From: Alphaproteobacteria bacterium
GTDB taxonomy: Bacteria > Pseudomonadota > Alphaproteobacteria > Caulobacterales > Hyphomonadaceae
Direction: 5' to 3'
NCBI GenBank assembly: GCA_018830285.1
Contig: JAHJSB010000023.1
Location: 62,001 to 126,000, forward strand
Length of the DNA stretch: 64,000 nt
Every line of letters begins with the position of its first letter. Position 1 is the first letter of the stretch. Of the stretch, positions 44,738-54,052 are shown in pieces. Both the position numbers and the translations under genes were made by a program. The notes beneath the pieces are model-generated. The model saw only the letters and a program-made list of their open reading frames with translations, did not search any database and had not been told where the DNA came from.

Positions 44738-45691
44738 ATGTCAGCCGTCCTTGGGACGTGGGCACGCATGAAACCCGCTGGCCGCACGCTTGCCGACTGG
44801 GGCCTGTTCTGGCTGCTGAGCCTGGTCTGGGCCGGCGCTTACATGTTGACGCGGATGGCTGTCGACAAAGGGCATGCCGATGTCGGCCTGCCTGCCGAAT
44901 GGGTGATTTCCGGACGCCTGACAATCGGCGCAATCGCCCTCTGGTGCGTTATGCTCGCGAGGCGCCAACACCTTCCGCCGCTGTCTGACCGCCGCCGCTG
45001 GACCGCCATCATGGGGATGGCGCTTGTCGGGTCCGTCATTCCCTTTTTCCTGATCACAATTGCGCAGGAGACGGTCAATTCCAGCCTGGCCGCGCTTTAC
45101 ACGGCCGCCGTGCCGATCTTCGTGGCGATCGGGGCCCATTTCATGTTCCAGGACGAGCGCATGTCAGCCGGATCGGTTGTGGGTGTCCTGATCGGCTTTG
45201 GCGGGGTTGCCCTCCTGTTCGGCCCCGAGGCGATGAAGGGGCTCGGCTCTGCCAGTGCGCTTGCCCAGTTGCTGCTGGTTGGCGCAACGATGGCCTATGC
45301 GATGTCGAGCCTGATCGCGCGGGGCGCGCCGCTGATGAGTGCCATTCCATTCGCTACGGCCTTCGTGTCGGTCGCGGCGGTCGTGTCCTGGCCACTGGCG
45401 CTGATGGTTGAGCCGGCAGACGTGAATGCCGGATGGAAGAACTGGCTGGCGGTTGTCGGCCTCGGCCTGGGCCCAACGGCCTTTGCTCAGGCCCTGTACA
45501 TGCTGTTGATCGCGCGGACGTCGGCGACCTTCCTGTCGCTGACGGGCTATGCCATCCCCGTCGTTGCCGCGGTGCTCGGTTTCATGTTCTTCGGCGAGTT
45601 GCAGAGCTGGCGGTCGCTTGGCGCCTTCGCGATGATCCTGGGCGGCGTCTGGCTGGCCCGCCATGGCGGCGGGGGCCGCAAGGCGGCCTAG
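44738..45691 (+). CDS. EamA/DMT-family permease
   Basis: Drug/metabolite exporter-type protein of 317 residues with ten predicted helices in two EamA repeats (about 15-150 and 165-305), for example LFWLLSLVWAGAYMLTRMAV and FIGF/VLIGFGGVALLFGP-like ends. ATG 44738 follows AAGG; ATG 44768 is an alternative, and the TTG at 44726 is less likely. It is divergent from gap and overlaps the convergent CoA-transferase gene by four bases. Substrate is unknown. Confidence 0.9.
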   Translation: MSAVLGTWARMKPAGRTLADWGLFWLLSLVWAGAYMLTRMAVDKGHADVGLPAEWVISGRLTIGAIALWCVMLARRQHLPPLSDRRRWTAIMGMALVGSVIPFFLITIAQETVNSSLAALYTAAVPIFVAIGAHFMFQDERMSAGSVVGVLIGFGGVALLFGPEAMKGLGSASALAQLLLVGATMAYAMSSLIARGAPLMSAIPFATAFVSVAAVVSWPLALMVEPADVNAGWKNWLAVVGLGLGPTAFAQALYMLLIARTSATFLSLTGYAIPVVAAVLGFMFFGELQSWRSLGAFAMILGGVWLARHGGGGRKAA

Positions 45692-46860
45692 AGACCGAGG
45701 CTTTCGAGCACGGTCTCGGTATCGGCGCCAAGGCAGGGCGGATCAAGGCGGATACTGGCCGGGCTGTCGGAGAATGTGACCGGGTGCTTCATGGCGCGGT
45801 AGGGGCCGGCCTGCGGGTGCATGCGTTCCTGGAAGAAGCCGACCTGCGTCAGGTGCGGATCGGTCAGCACGGCTTCCATCGTATTGTAGCGCATGGCGGG
45901 GATATTGGCCGCGTCGAGCAGGGTGAGCCACTCATCCGTGGTCTTGGTCGCGGCGACCTCTTCGATCATGGCATAGAGCTCGTTGATATTTTCGGTGCGG
46001 GCGGCGTAGGTCGAGAAGCGCGGATCCTGGAAAACTTCCGGGCGCCCGCCGATCTCGAAGAACTGGGCCCATTGCTCGTCGGAATAGGGGACGAGACCGA
46101 TATAGCCGTCCTGCGTGGGGTAGGGCTTGCGGTTGGCATTGATCGAGCGCGTGTAGGCGAGACGGCCATTGCCCGGGATGAAGGTCTCTCCGTACAGGTT
46201 TTCCACCATGTTGAAGAAGGTGAAACTCTCCATCATCGGGACCTGGACGAACTGGCCGCGGCCAGTGCGCTCGCGGTGGAACAGGGCGGCGAGCGTCGCA
46301 TAGGTGGCGAACAGGCCAACCGTCTTGTCGGCGACGAGGGAGGGTGCGTATTCCGGTGCGCCGCCGGAGCGCATGGCGTTGAGCGCGGCAAAGCCGGACG
46401 CGCCCTGGATCAGGTCGTCATAGGCCTGCCGGTGTTCGTATTCGCCGCCGGTTCCGAAGCCGGCGCAGTGGACGTAGATGATGCTCGGATTGATCGCCTT
46501 CACCGCCTCGTAGCCGAAGCCGAGACGATCCATGCCGGCGAGGCGGACATTGTGGAAGAAAATGTCGGCATCCTTCAGCAGGGCGGTCAGGGCGGCCTTG
46601 CCTTCGGGCGTCTTCACATCGAGCATTACGGAGCGTTTATTGCGATTCAGGGCCGTATAGATCGGTCCGAGATCGCCGGTGGGCGAGGCGCCGGCATAGC
46701 GCATCATGTCGCCCGACTTGCCTTTCTGGCCCGCCTCGACCTTGACCACATCGGCGCCGAGATCCCCGAAAATCAGCGTCGCGAAGGGGCCGAGCACGAC
46801 CGAACTCATGTCGACGATCTTGACGCCGGCAAGGGGGCCGGAGGGGGTTGTTGCGGTCAT
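45688..46860 (-). CDS. CaiB/BaiF (family III) CoA-transferase
   Basis: Transfers CoA between carboxylic acids by covalent anhydride intermediates, 390 residues. Family features: GVKIVDMSSVVLGPFATLIFGDLGADVVKVE at the N-terminus, NRNKRSVMLDVKTPEGKAAL, DIFFHNVRLAGMDRLG, and the catalytic Asp in the AYDDLIQGASGF segment. ATG 46860 is used; the frame to 46917 runs into the G-rich repeat. Substrate is unknown; alpha-methylacyl-CoA racemase is a related alternative activity. Confidence 0.93.
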   Translation of the reverse strand: MTATTPSGPLAGVKIVDMSSVVLGPFATLIFGDLGADVVKVEAGQKGKSGDMMRYAGASPTGDLGPIYTALNRNKRSVMLDVKTPEGKAALTALLKDADIFFHNVRLAGMDRLGFGYEAVKAINPSIIYVHCAGFGTGGEYEHRQAYDDLIQGASGFAALNAMRSGGAPEYAPSLVADKTVGLFATYATLAALFHRERTGRGQFVQVPMMESFTFFNMVENLYGETFIPGNGRLAYTRSINANRKPYPTQDGYIGLVPYSDEQWAQFFEIGGRPEVFQDPRFSTYAARTENINELYAMIEEVAATKTTDEWLTLLDAANIPAMRYNTMEAVLTDPHLTQVGFFQERMHPQAGPYRAMKHPVTFSDSPASIRLDPPCLGADTETVLESLGL

Positions 46861-46880
46861 GGCAGGGTCTCGCGAAGGGA

Positions 46881-46913
46881 GTGGCAGGGGGGTGGCAAGG
46901 GGGTGGTTGGACC
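46881..46913 (+). repeat. 11-bp G-rich tandem repeat between selO and the CoA-transferase gene
   Basis: Three units in phase: GTGGCAGGGGG, GTGGCAAGGGG, GTGGTTGGACC. The array lies between the selO stop at 46924 and the CoA-transferase start at 46860. It is the clearest array of the G-rich family in the window and has several G-tracts that could form a quadruplex on the plus strand. Confidence 0.6.
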
Positions 46914-46923
46914 GCAAATTGGC

Positions 46924-48336
46924 TCAGGGCGCAAGCGCGGTGCGGGCGGCCTCCAGATGGGCCAGCTTGGCATCGAAGGCGGACCAGTCATCGCTCTCGG
47001 CAACCGGCGCCCAGAGGGATTCGACATCCTCTATCAGGAGGACAACCGGGACGGCGGCCTGGAAATAGGGGAGGGTCAGGCGGTCGGGATGGGTCGGCGT
47101 GCGGGCGGCAAGTGCATCCCGCACGGGGGTGAAGTCGGCGGTCGCGTAGAGCGCGGCCTGGGGCGAGGCTTTCATGCGCGCCTCGCTGGCCGCGCCGCCA
47201 TAGAGATCGAAGAAGGTTTGCGGCCAGGACGCGCCGCTGGAGGTCATCCAGCCATAGAGGCCCTGCAGGAAGGTGAGGTCCGCGCGCAGGTCGCCGGAGC
47301 CTTCGAGGCCGAGCACGAGATGCGTGTGGGCGGCGAAGGCTTGCTGGTAGGCGGCCTCATACGGGGCCAGGCCCCGGGCGAGGTCGTCGGCATTGGCCAG
47401 CGGCAGGAGGGCGGAGGCGAGCTGTTGCAGCGCCCAGGCGCCCTGGGTGGGCTGGCGGCCGAACCGGTAAAGGCCGTTCTCGTCGAAATAGGCGGCGGTG
47501 AAGTTTGGATCGGACACGGGCAGGAAGCGCCATGGGCCGAAATCGAACGTCTCGCCGGTAATATTGAAATTGTCGGTATTCATGACGCCGTGGACAAAGC
47601 CGGCGGCCATCCACTGGCCGATCATGCTGGCGGTGGCGCGGGTGACATGACCGAGCAGGTTCACCGCCTTGGTGGCCATGTCGGGGGCATCGGCGCCGGG
47701 ATGGAACTGGGCGACGCAATAATCGACGAGGCGGGCGAGGCCGTCGCGGTCGTCGAGATACGCGGCGCGCTGGAAGGTGCCGAACCGGATGTGGCTTTCC
47801 GAGAGTCGCACGAGGACGGCGCCGCGCGTCGGGGAGGGTTCGTCATTGCGGTGCAGCTGTTCGCCGGTTTCAACCAGGCTGAAGGCCTTGGACGTATGGA
47901 CGCCGAGTGTCTCGAGATAGGTTGCGGCGAGGATTTCGCGGACGCCGCCCTTGAGGGTCAGCCGGCCATCGCCCTGGCGCGACCAGGGGGTCTGGCCGGA
48001 GCCCTTGGTGCCGAGGTCAAGCAGGCGGCCCGCGCGGTCGCGCACCTGTGCGTAGAGAAATCCCCGGCCATCTCCCAACTGGGGATTGTACGTGCCGAAC
48101 TGGTGGCCATGATACCGCATGGCCAGTGGCCGGGGCAGGTTGCCGGGCAGTGGATCGAATCGCGCGAAATGGGTCAGCCACCGGTCGTCGTCGATGTCGC
48201 CGAGGCCGACCGCGTTTGCCCAGCGACGGTTGCGAAAGCGCAACACTTGTTCAGGAAAGTTGGCCGGCTCTACCGCATCTGCGAAACGATCTGCCAACGC
48301 AAGAAAGGGGGCGGGAGGGGGGCTTTCGCGCAACAT
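46924..48336 (-). CDS. selO: Protein adenylyltransferase SelO (YdiU/UPF0061)
   Basis: Pseudokinase-fold enzyme that AMPylates proteins under redox stress in E. coli, 470 residues. Key elements: RYHGHQFGTYNPQLGDGRGFLYAQV, LGTKGSGQTPWSRQGDGRLTLKGGVREILAATYLETLGV, VLVRLSESHIRFGTF, HGVMNTDNFNITGETFDFGPW (metal/nucleotide site). The bacterial C-terminal Cys/Sec redox tail is not obvious; the protein ends LEAARTALAP. It is followed by the G-rich repeat and the CoA-transferase. Confidence 0.94.
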   Translation of the reverse strand: MLRESPPPAPFLALADRFADAVEPANFPEQVLRFRNRRWANAVGLGDIDDDRWLTHFARFDPLPGNLPRPLAMRYHGHQFGTYNPQLGDGRGFLYAQVRDRAGRLLDLGTKGSGQTPWSRQGDGRLTLKGGVREILAATYLETLGVHTSKAFSLVETGEQLHRNDEPSPTRGAVLVRLSESHIRFGTFQRAAYLDDRDGLARLVDYCVAQFHPGADAPDMATKAVNLLGHVTRATASMIGQWMAAGFVHGVMNTDNFNITGETFDFGPWRFLPVSDPNFTAAYFDENGLYRFGRQPTQGAWALQQLASALLPLANADDLARGLAPYEAAYQQAFAAHTHLVLGLEGSGDLRADLTFLQGLYGWMTSSGASWPQTFFDLYGGAASEARMKASPQAALYATADFTPVRDALAARTPTHPDRLTLPYFQAAVPVVLLIEDVESLWAPVAESDDWSAFDAKLAHLEAARTALAP

Positions 48337-48381
48337 CCATTCATTTTTGACCTGATTTCAGCGCGTTGCGCAACAGGTTTG

Positions 48382-48413
48382 CCGCAATGCATGGCAGGAA
48401 TGCGATATTGCGG
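48382..48413. promoter_or_regulatory. Inverted repeat CCGCAAT-N18-ATTGCGG upstream of the first TonB receptor
   Basis: Perfect 7-base arms at 48382-48388 and 48407-48413, in the 194-base divergent gap between selO and the receptor gene, 118 bases before the receptor start. Spacing is wide for a simple dimer operator. Rated low. Confidence 0.25.
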
Positions 48414-48530
48414 TGCAGCATAGATCGGCCCTATCGCGCCGTCAGCATGTAGCTAAGGTTACAGACCAGTGAGGGAAACATCCGGAATCATAATCCGGGG
48501 GACATCACAGGTATAAACGGAGGAAACCAA

Positions 48531-51419
48531 ATGAAATTGACCACACGATTGGTGCTGGGGGCGTCTGCCCTTGCGCTTACGACGGCCCTGCCTGCCTTTG
48601 CGCAGGAAGGGGCTGAATCTGAACGCAAGCTGACGACGGTCACTGTGACCGGTTCGTTCATCCAGGGCACGCCGGAAGACGCTGCCCTTCCTGTCGACGT
48701 GCTGACAGCCGCCGACCTGAAACTCGAAGGCCAGCCTTCGATCACGGAACTGATCCGCAACCTCGGCCCGTCTTCGGGCGTGGACGGCCAGACCAACCAG
48801 TTCGCGTCGAACGGCCTTGAAGGCACGTCGAACATCAACCTGCGCGGCCTTGGCCCTGCACGGACACTGGTGCTGATCAACGGTCACCGCCAGACCTACC
48901 ACCCCTATTCGATCGGTGAGCAGGCGCAGCTGTTCGTCGATACGAACAATATTCCATCCGTTGCCGTTGGCCGGATCGAAGTGCTGAAAGACGGCGCTGC
49001 GGCGCTTTACGGTTCTGACGCCATTGCCGGTGTTGTGAACTTCATCACCAATCGCGACCTTGACGGTTTTGAAGTCGGTGGCTCGTTCTCGACCTTCGAC
49101 GGCACAGACGGCGACTATGACATCTCGGCGGCCTATGGCCTGCAGGGAAGCAACTTCAGCTGGGTCACCTCGGTCGGCTACAACAAGCGCAGCGAAGTGG
49201 CGCTCAACGAAAAAGACTGGGCCGTCCTGCCTTTTGCTGACAACCCGGTTGGCGGCTGGTCGTCGCTCTCGAACCCCGGCTATTATGTACCACTGGGCGT
49301 TGTTGGGGGAGCAGTCGCGCCAATTCAGGGCGCAACAAATGATACGGGTTGTGAACCCGTTGGTGGTATTATTGTGTCAGGCACATGCCGCTTCCAGTTC
49401 ACCCAATTCGACAACCTGGTCGAGGAAGAAGAGCGCTACCAGATCTTCTCCGAATATAACCGGAACCTGTCGAATGGCGCTGAAGTCCACCTTGAAGCCT
49501 TGTACGCTTCTTCGGACGTGCCAACCTGGAAGACATCGCCTTCCTATCCGCCACAGGCACTGCTGAATCAGTTTGTGCCGGTTAGCGCTCCTGGCTTCCA
49601 GCAGTACATCGCTGACAATCCCGGCGCGTTCCCGGCGTCGTCCATTGGCGCCCTCTTCATCGGCCGCTCGTTCGGCTGGGGTGGCTTCCCGGGTACGGGC
49701 GGCGCACAGGAAGGGTATCGTAAGAGCGAGACCTATCGCCTGTCCGGTTCCTATATCGGTGATTTCGACAACGGCGTGCACTATGACGCGGCTCTCAGCT
49801 ATTCGGCGACAGAAAGCGAACGGTCGACCAATGATACCTACATCACTGGCCTGACGGCAGGCCTGCGTGGCTTCGGCGTCTGTGTCGATCCGAACACGGG
49901 CTTCGACCCTGCAACCGGAACCCAGCCCTGGGCAGCTGGCTATGCCGGCTCGCTGACGGCTGGCGGCGGTGCTTGCGAATATTACAACCCGTTCTCGAAC
50001 GCCATCCAGGCCAATGCCGTGACCGGCGCTGCCAACCCGAACTTTGTTTCCGGACTTGAAAACTCGGTTACGCTGGCTGACTGGATAACGGACCCCAGCC
50101 TGACGGTTGCCAACACAGACCTGCTGGTCTTTGATGGCGTCTTCTCGGGCCAGAGCAACGTCCAGGCCGCTGGCGGAAGCGTCGGCTGGGCTGGTGGTGT
50201 CCAGGTTCGCCGCGAAAGCTACAAGGTCGAGCCATCGGCTCTCACCGACCTGACCGTCACGCCGGGACCCGGCGGTACGGGCCCCTACTCGTTCCTCGCG
50301 GGCACCACACCGGCTGACGAAGACCAGACGATCTTTGCCATCTTCGGCGAATTGCAGATCCCCCTGTTCGACAATGTCGATATCCAGGCGGCTGTGCGTT
50401 ACGAGGATTACGGCGGTGACATTGGTTCCACTTTCGACCCGAAAGTGGCAGCCAAGTGGACGCTGACCGAGAATTTCGCCCTGCGCGGCTCGGCCCAGAC
50501 CTCGTTCAAGGGCCCGACGCTGAACCAGTTGAGCGGCGTCGGCACATCGCTGCAGTTCGTGGCGCCTGCCTCGGCGTTCAAGGCGGTCGATACGTTCGGC
50601 AATGCGGACCTGAAACCGGAATCGGCGTTCAGCTTCAACATTGGCGGCATCTATGAGATGGGCAACTTCTTTGCCTCGCTCGACTATTACAATTTCGACT
50701 TCTCCGATCCGGTCATCGTGGAAGAGCAATCGAACATTGTGAGCGCGGCCGTGGCAGCCCTCGCGACAGCTACGACGGATGATGATGCGATCCTCGCGCG
50801 GATCACGTTCCAAGATGCCAACAATGACGGCATCTCCACTGCGAACGAAGTCTCGCGTATCCGTACGAACGTGACCAACGGCCCGGACATCAAGACGTCC
50901 GGCCTGGACCTGCGTTTGCAGAACAGCTGGGACCTCAGCAATAATGCAGAGTTCTCCGTGGGCGCCGATGCGACCTACATCATCGAGTATGATGTTGATC
51001 CTTACTTCGTTGAGGGTGTTGCCATCGGTGGGGGTGATTATGTCGGCCAGTTCAACCGGTCGAACTTCACCCGGTCCATGCCGCAATGGAAAGCGAACCT
51101 CTTTGCCAATTATGGCCTCGGGGATCACAATTTCCGGGCCGTCATGCGCCACGTCGACAGCTATAAGGACGAACGCCCAGCGGCCGCCCGTGGCGGTGTT
51201 GGAGAGAAGATCGACAGCCAGACCACGTTCGACCTGTTCTACAACCTGCAGTCGGAAGCCTTTGGCGGGTTCGACTTCGGTCTTTCCGTGGTCAACGTGA
51301 CGGATGAAGATCCGCCATTCGCAGCCTTCGATGTCAACTACGATCCCTATACGCACAACCCGTTCGGTCGTACGTTCAAGATCAGCGTGACGAAGCGTTT
51401 CGGCGGCTCGGGCAACTAG
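48531..51419 (+). CDS. TonB-dependent outer-membrane receptor (first)
   Basis: Outer-membrane active transporter, 962 residues. Signal peptide to about residue 25 (ALALTTALPAFA-QE). Plug domain about 35-165: TVTVTGSFIQG (TonB-box region), NINLRGLGPARTLVLINGHR, VGRIEVLKDGAAALYGSDAIAGVVNFIT. A beta-barrel follows, ending PFGRTFKISVTKRFGGSGN. An EF-hand-like loop, DANNDGISTANE at residues 762-773 (50814-50849), lies in a predicted surface loop just before the NGPDIKTSGLDL strand. GGAGG precedes the ATG. Ligand is unknown; no TonB/ExbB genes are nearby. Confidence 0.95.
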   Translation: MKLTTRLVLGASALALTTALPAFAQEGAESERKLTTVTVTGSFIQGTPEDAALPVDVLTAADLKLEGQPSITELIRNLGPSSGVDGQTNQFASNGLEGTSNINLRGLGPARTLVLINGHRQTYHPYSIGEQAQLFVDTNNIPSVAVGRIEVLKDGAAALYGSDAIAGVVNFITNRDLDGFEVGGSFSTFDGTDGDYDISAAYGLQGSNFSWVTSVGYNKRSEVALNEKDWAVLPFADNPVGGWSSLSNPGYYVPLGVVGGAVAPIQGATNDTGCEPVGGIIVSGTCRFQFTQFDNLVEEEERYQIFSEYNRNLSNGAEVHLEALYASSDVPTWKTSPSYPPQALLNQFVPVSAPGFQQYIADNPGAFPASSIGALFIGRSFGWGGFPGTGGAQEGYRKSETYRLSGSYIGDFDNGVHYDAALSYSATESERSTNDTYITGLTAGLRGFGVCVDPNTGFDPATGTQPWAAGYAGSLTAGGGACEYYNPFSNAIQANAVTGAANPNFVSGLENSVTLADWITDPSLTVANTDLLVFDGVFSGQSNVQAAGGSVGWAGGVQVRRESYKVEPSALTDLTVTPGPGGTGPYSFLAGTTPADEDQTIFAIFGELQIPLFDNVDIQAAVRYEDYGGDIGSTFDPKVAAKWTLTENFALRGSAQTSFKGPTLNQLSGVGTSLQFVAPASAFKAVDTFGNADLKPESAFSFNIGGIYEMGNFFASLDYYNFDFSDPVIVEEQSNIVSAAVAALATATTDDDAILARITFQDANNDGISTANEVSRIRTNVTNGPDIKTSGLDLRLQNSWDLSNNAEFSVGADATYIIEYDVDPYFVEGVAIGGGDYVGQFNRSNFTRSMPQWKANLFANYGLGDHNFRAVMRHVDSYKDERPAAARGGVGEKIDSQTTFDLFYNLQSEAFGGFDFGLSVVNVTDEDPPFAAFDVNYDPYTHNPFGRTFKISVTKRFGGSGN

Positions 51420-51445
51420 CCCCGCTTCCAGACAGCCAACAAATA

Positions 51446-51478
51446 AAAAGGGCGGCCCTTAGGGCCGCCCTTTCCTTT
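51446..51478. terminator. Bidirectional terminator between convergent TonB receptor genes
   Basis: AAAGGGCGGCCC and GGGCCGCCCTTT form a near-perfect 12-base stem around a TTA loop. T-rich runs flank it on both strands (TTTCCTTTT after it on plus, TTTTTATT on minus). It lies 27 bases after one stop and just before the other. Confidence 0.9.
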
Positions 51479-51499
51479 TGGAAGTGAGGTTCGGAATTC

Positions 51500-53854
51500 C
51501 TAGCGGCTGATCGTGAATTCGATACCGACAAGGCGACCAGTCTGCAGCGGCGAGAACGTGCCAGCAGACGGGTTGGTGGCGAACGGCACGTCGACGCCGG
51601 TCGAGTTGCTCACGCCGCCCGGCGCGAAGCCTGCGAGCGTGCCGCCGAACGGCACTTGCGTGTCGCCGCCAGCAATGGCTTCGTCGATCAGGTTCTTGCC
51701 GAACAGGGACACGGAGACGCCATCCATTGGCGTGTTCCAGGTCAGGTTGGCATCCAGCTGGTCTGCGGCACTCATCCAACCGAAATTATTGTCGGTGAAT
51801 GCATTCTTGTCACGATGCTGGAACGTCAGGCGCGACACGAGCGAGCCACGGTCGGCCATGTCGTAGTCGTGAATGAGCGCGAAGCCGTAAGTGGCTTCCG
51901 GCACGCGGGGCAGGGCAAGGGCGAGATCCGCACCGTCCACCACGCCGTCACCTGAGATGTCAAAGATGACCTTGGTGTATTCGGCGTCGATCAGGCCGAT
52001 ATTGGCCGTGACGAGGAACGAATCGGTGAGGGCGTAACGACCTTCAAGCTCAAGACCGAGAATTTCGGCATCGGCGGTGTTGATGATCGTCTGGGCGACA
52101 CCGGACGTTGGCGACGAGAGGTTCAGCTCGCGTTGCATGTCCTTGATGTCGTTCAGGAACACGGCAGCGTTGAGCTGGCCGCGACCGTCGGACGTGGTGT
52201 GCTTCATGCCGATTTCGAAGCTGTCGACTTTTTCGGCATCAAAGGCGCGCGAACCCGTTGGCGGGAAGAGCGCTTCGAACGCGAGGGCGTTCGTGATGCG
52301 GAAGTTGTAGCCACCCGAACGGAAGCCCTTGGTATAGGTGCCGTAAAACTGGGTGTCGTCGGTGTGGAAGTATTGCGCACCGATCTTGGGTGTCACTTCG
52401 CTCCAGTCGTCCTTGTCGGAGAAGCCGTTCGGCTCACCTGCAATGTACGGGTTGGTGCCGGTGGTCGGGCAGGTTGCATTGACCACGGAGCAGTTCGGGC
52501 GAGGGCGCACGTAAGTGACGTCCACGTCCTTCTCTTCATAGCCATAGCGCAGGCCGAAGATGCCGGTCAGTTTTTCGGTGAAGTCATAGTCGACCTGTCC
52601 GAAGATGCCGTAGACCGTGTGATCCTGGCGGCCGCCACCATTGAACTCCCAGTCGAGACCGGCGGGGAATGTGGCTGGGCGCGTTGTCGGCAAGTCGCGG
52701 CGTTCAGTGTAGCCAACTTCCTGGGTGAAGTAGAAACCGCCAACCGTGACGTCTGCCTTGTCGAACGTACCGGAATAGCGCAGCTCTTCGGAGAATTGCT
52801 CCTGGGCAAATTCCGAACCCGAGTGGAACAGGGTCAGCGGCGTCGCGTCAATGTCGGCGCTCGTCGTGGAATCGACTTCGCGGTAACCGATGACGTTGGT
52901 GATCGTGCCATTACCGAAACCGACATCAAGGTCCGTGCGGAGTGTGGCGAACGTGGTGTCATTCTCCAGGAAGCCCGGATTGTTGATGGCGATATCGAAG
53001 CTGCCGCGATCATAGAAGCCGCGGTTCTGGCCGTTGGGGCCATCTGCGCTGACCGAGAAAGTCTCGGCCTTGCCAAGGAAGGTGAGGTCCGGGGTCGGCA
53101 TCCATTCGAGTGCACCGCGCAGGATCGTGGTGTGGGATTCGCCGAGATTGTCGTCGGTGGCGAGATTCTTGAAGTAGCCGTCATCGAAATTATGGTAGAT
53201 GCCCAGCTTGCCGTTCAGCTTGTCTGCGACCAGCGGGCCGGAAACCGTGGCCTGAAGGGTCGTGTTCGGACCGCCGCGATCGTCGTCGACCGGGGTTTCG
53301 ACCGTTGCGCGCGCCTTGTAGCGGAAATCATCGGTCGGGTTGCCGGTGTTGATCAGGACGGCGCCTCCGGTCGTGTTGCGACCGAAGAGCAGGCCTTGCG
53401 GGCCGCGGAGGATTTCGACGCTGTCGAGATCGAACAGGTCAAGCACGACGCCCGAGTTCACTCCAAGATACACGCCATCAACGAACACGCCGACGGTCGG
53501 GTCAACCGACGGGATCGATGAGTTGATGCCGAGACCACGAATGGAGAAGTTCGCGACGCCTTTCGACGTGCCGACATCTTCGAGCGATACGTTCGGTGTG
53601 GAGTAGCTCAAGCTCTGAAGGTCGTTGACTTTGAGCGCGTCGAGCGTGTCGCTGTTGAACGCCGTAACGGCGACAGGCACGTCCTGCACGTTCTCGACAT
53701 TGGCTTTCTTGGTGGCGGTGACGGTGACGGTTCCAAGGACGCGGGCAATGGCGTTTTCACGCTCTGGTGCGGCTTCCTGTTCCTGGGCGATGGCTGCGCT
53801 TGTGGCGAACACGAGCGCGGATGCTGACAAAGCCAGCATGCTCTTCAATTTCAT
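51500..53854 (-). CDS. TonB-dependent outer-membrane receptor (second)
   Basis: 784 residues from ATG 53854, preceded by AGAGGAAA. Signal peptide ends near residue 23 (FATSAAIA-QE). Plug about 35-170: TVTVTATKKANVENVQDVPVAVTAFN, NFSIRGLGINSSIPSVDPTVGVFVDGVYLG, VEILRGPQGLLFGRNTTGGAVLINT. The barrel ends LVGIEFTISR. An EF-hand-like loop DISGDGVVDGAD at residues 632-643 (51926-51961) lies between two barrel strands. It belongs to a different subfamily from the first receptor but has the same export signal style. Ligand is unknown. Confidence 0.95.
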   Translation of the reverse strand: MKLKSMLALSASALVFATSAAIAQEQEAAPERENAIARVLGTVTVTATKKANVENVQDVPVAVTAFNSDTLDALKVNDLQSLSYSTPNVSLEDVGTSKGVANFSIRGLGINSSIPSVDPTVGVFVDGVYLGVNSGVVLDLFDLDSVEILRGPQGLLFGRNTTGGAVLINTGNPTDDFRYKARATVETPVDDDRGGPNTTLQATVSGPLVADKLNGKLGIYHNFDDGYFKNLATDDNLGESHTTILRGALEWMPTPDLTFLGKAETFSVSADGPNGQNRGFYDRGSFDIAINNPGFLENDTTFATLRTDLDVGFGNGTITNVIGYREVDSTTSADIDATPLTLFHSGSEFAQEQFSEELRYSGTFDKADVTVGGFYFTQEVGYTERRDLPTTRPATFPAGLDWEFNGGGRQDHTVYGIFGQVDYDFTEKLTGIFGLRYGYEEKDVDVTYVRPRPNCSVVNATCPTTGTNPYIAGEPNGFSDKDDWSEVTPKIGAQYFHTDDTQFYGTYTKGFRSGGYNFRITNALAFEALFPPTGSRAFDAEKVDSFEIGMKHTTSDGRGQLNAAVFLNDIKDMQRELNLSSPTSGVAQTIINTADAEILGLELEGRYALTDSFLVTANIGLIDAEYTKVIFDISGDGVVDGADLALALPRVPEATYGFALIHDYDMADRGSLVSRLTFQHRDKNAFTDNNFGWMSAADQLDANLTWNTPMDGVSVSLFGKNLIDEAIAGGDTQVPFGGTLAGFAPGGVSNSTGVDVPFATNPSAGTFSPLQTGRLVGIEFTISR

Positions 53855-54052
53855 TCTGTGTTTCCTCTGGATTATACAAGTCGTCGAAGGCACCCTGAAT
53901 GCTCTGGGAGGAGGGCGGGTGCTATTGCTCCATATTGTGTAACCGGCCCCTGGAGATAGCCGTTTCGGACAGGATCCGATCGTTTGACAGCGACCGTCTC
54001 AAAAATGCAACGGAGGGTTAAGCAGGGGTTACCGGGCGTTCGCGGTGCGGGC

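Noticed and set aside
45433-48423. A 996-codon plus-strand open frame running opposite selO and the CoA-transferase gene
   Set aside because: It crosses two well-supported minus-strand genes and the G-rich repeat. Its composition is the antisense of high-GC codons, it has no recognisable domain, and it does not respect gene borders.
52133-53521. A 462-codon plus-strand frame inside the second TonB receptor gene
   Set aside because: Antisense of the receptor coding sequence with no independent start signal or domain.
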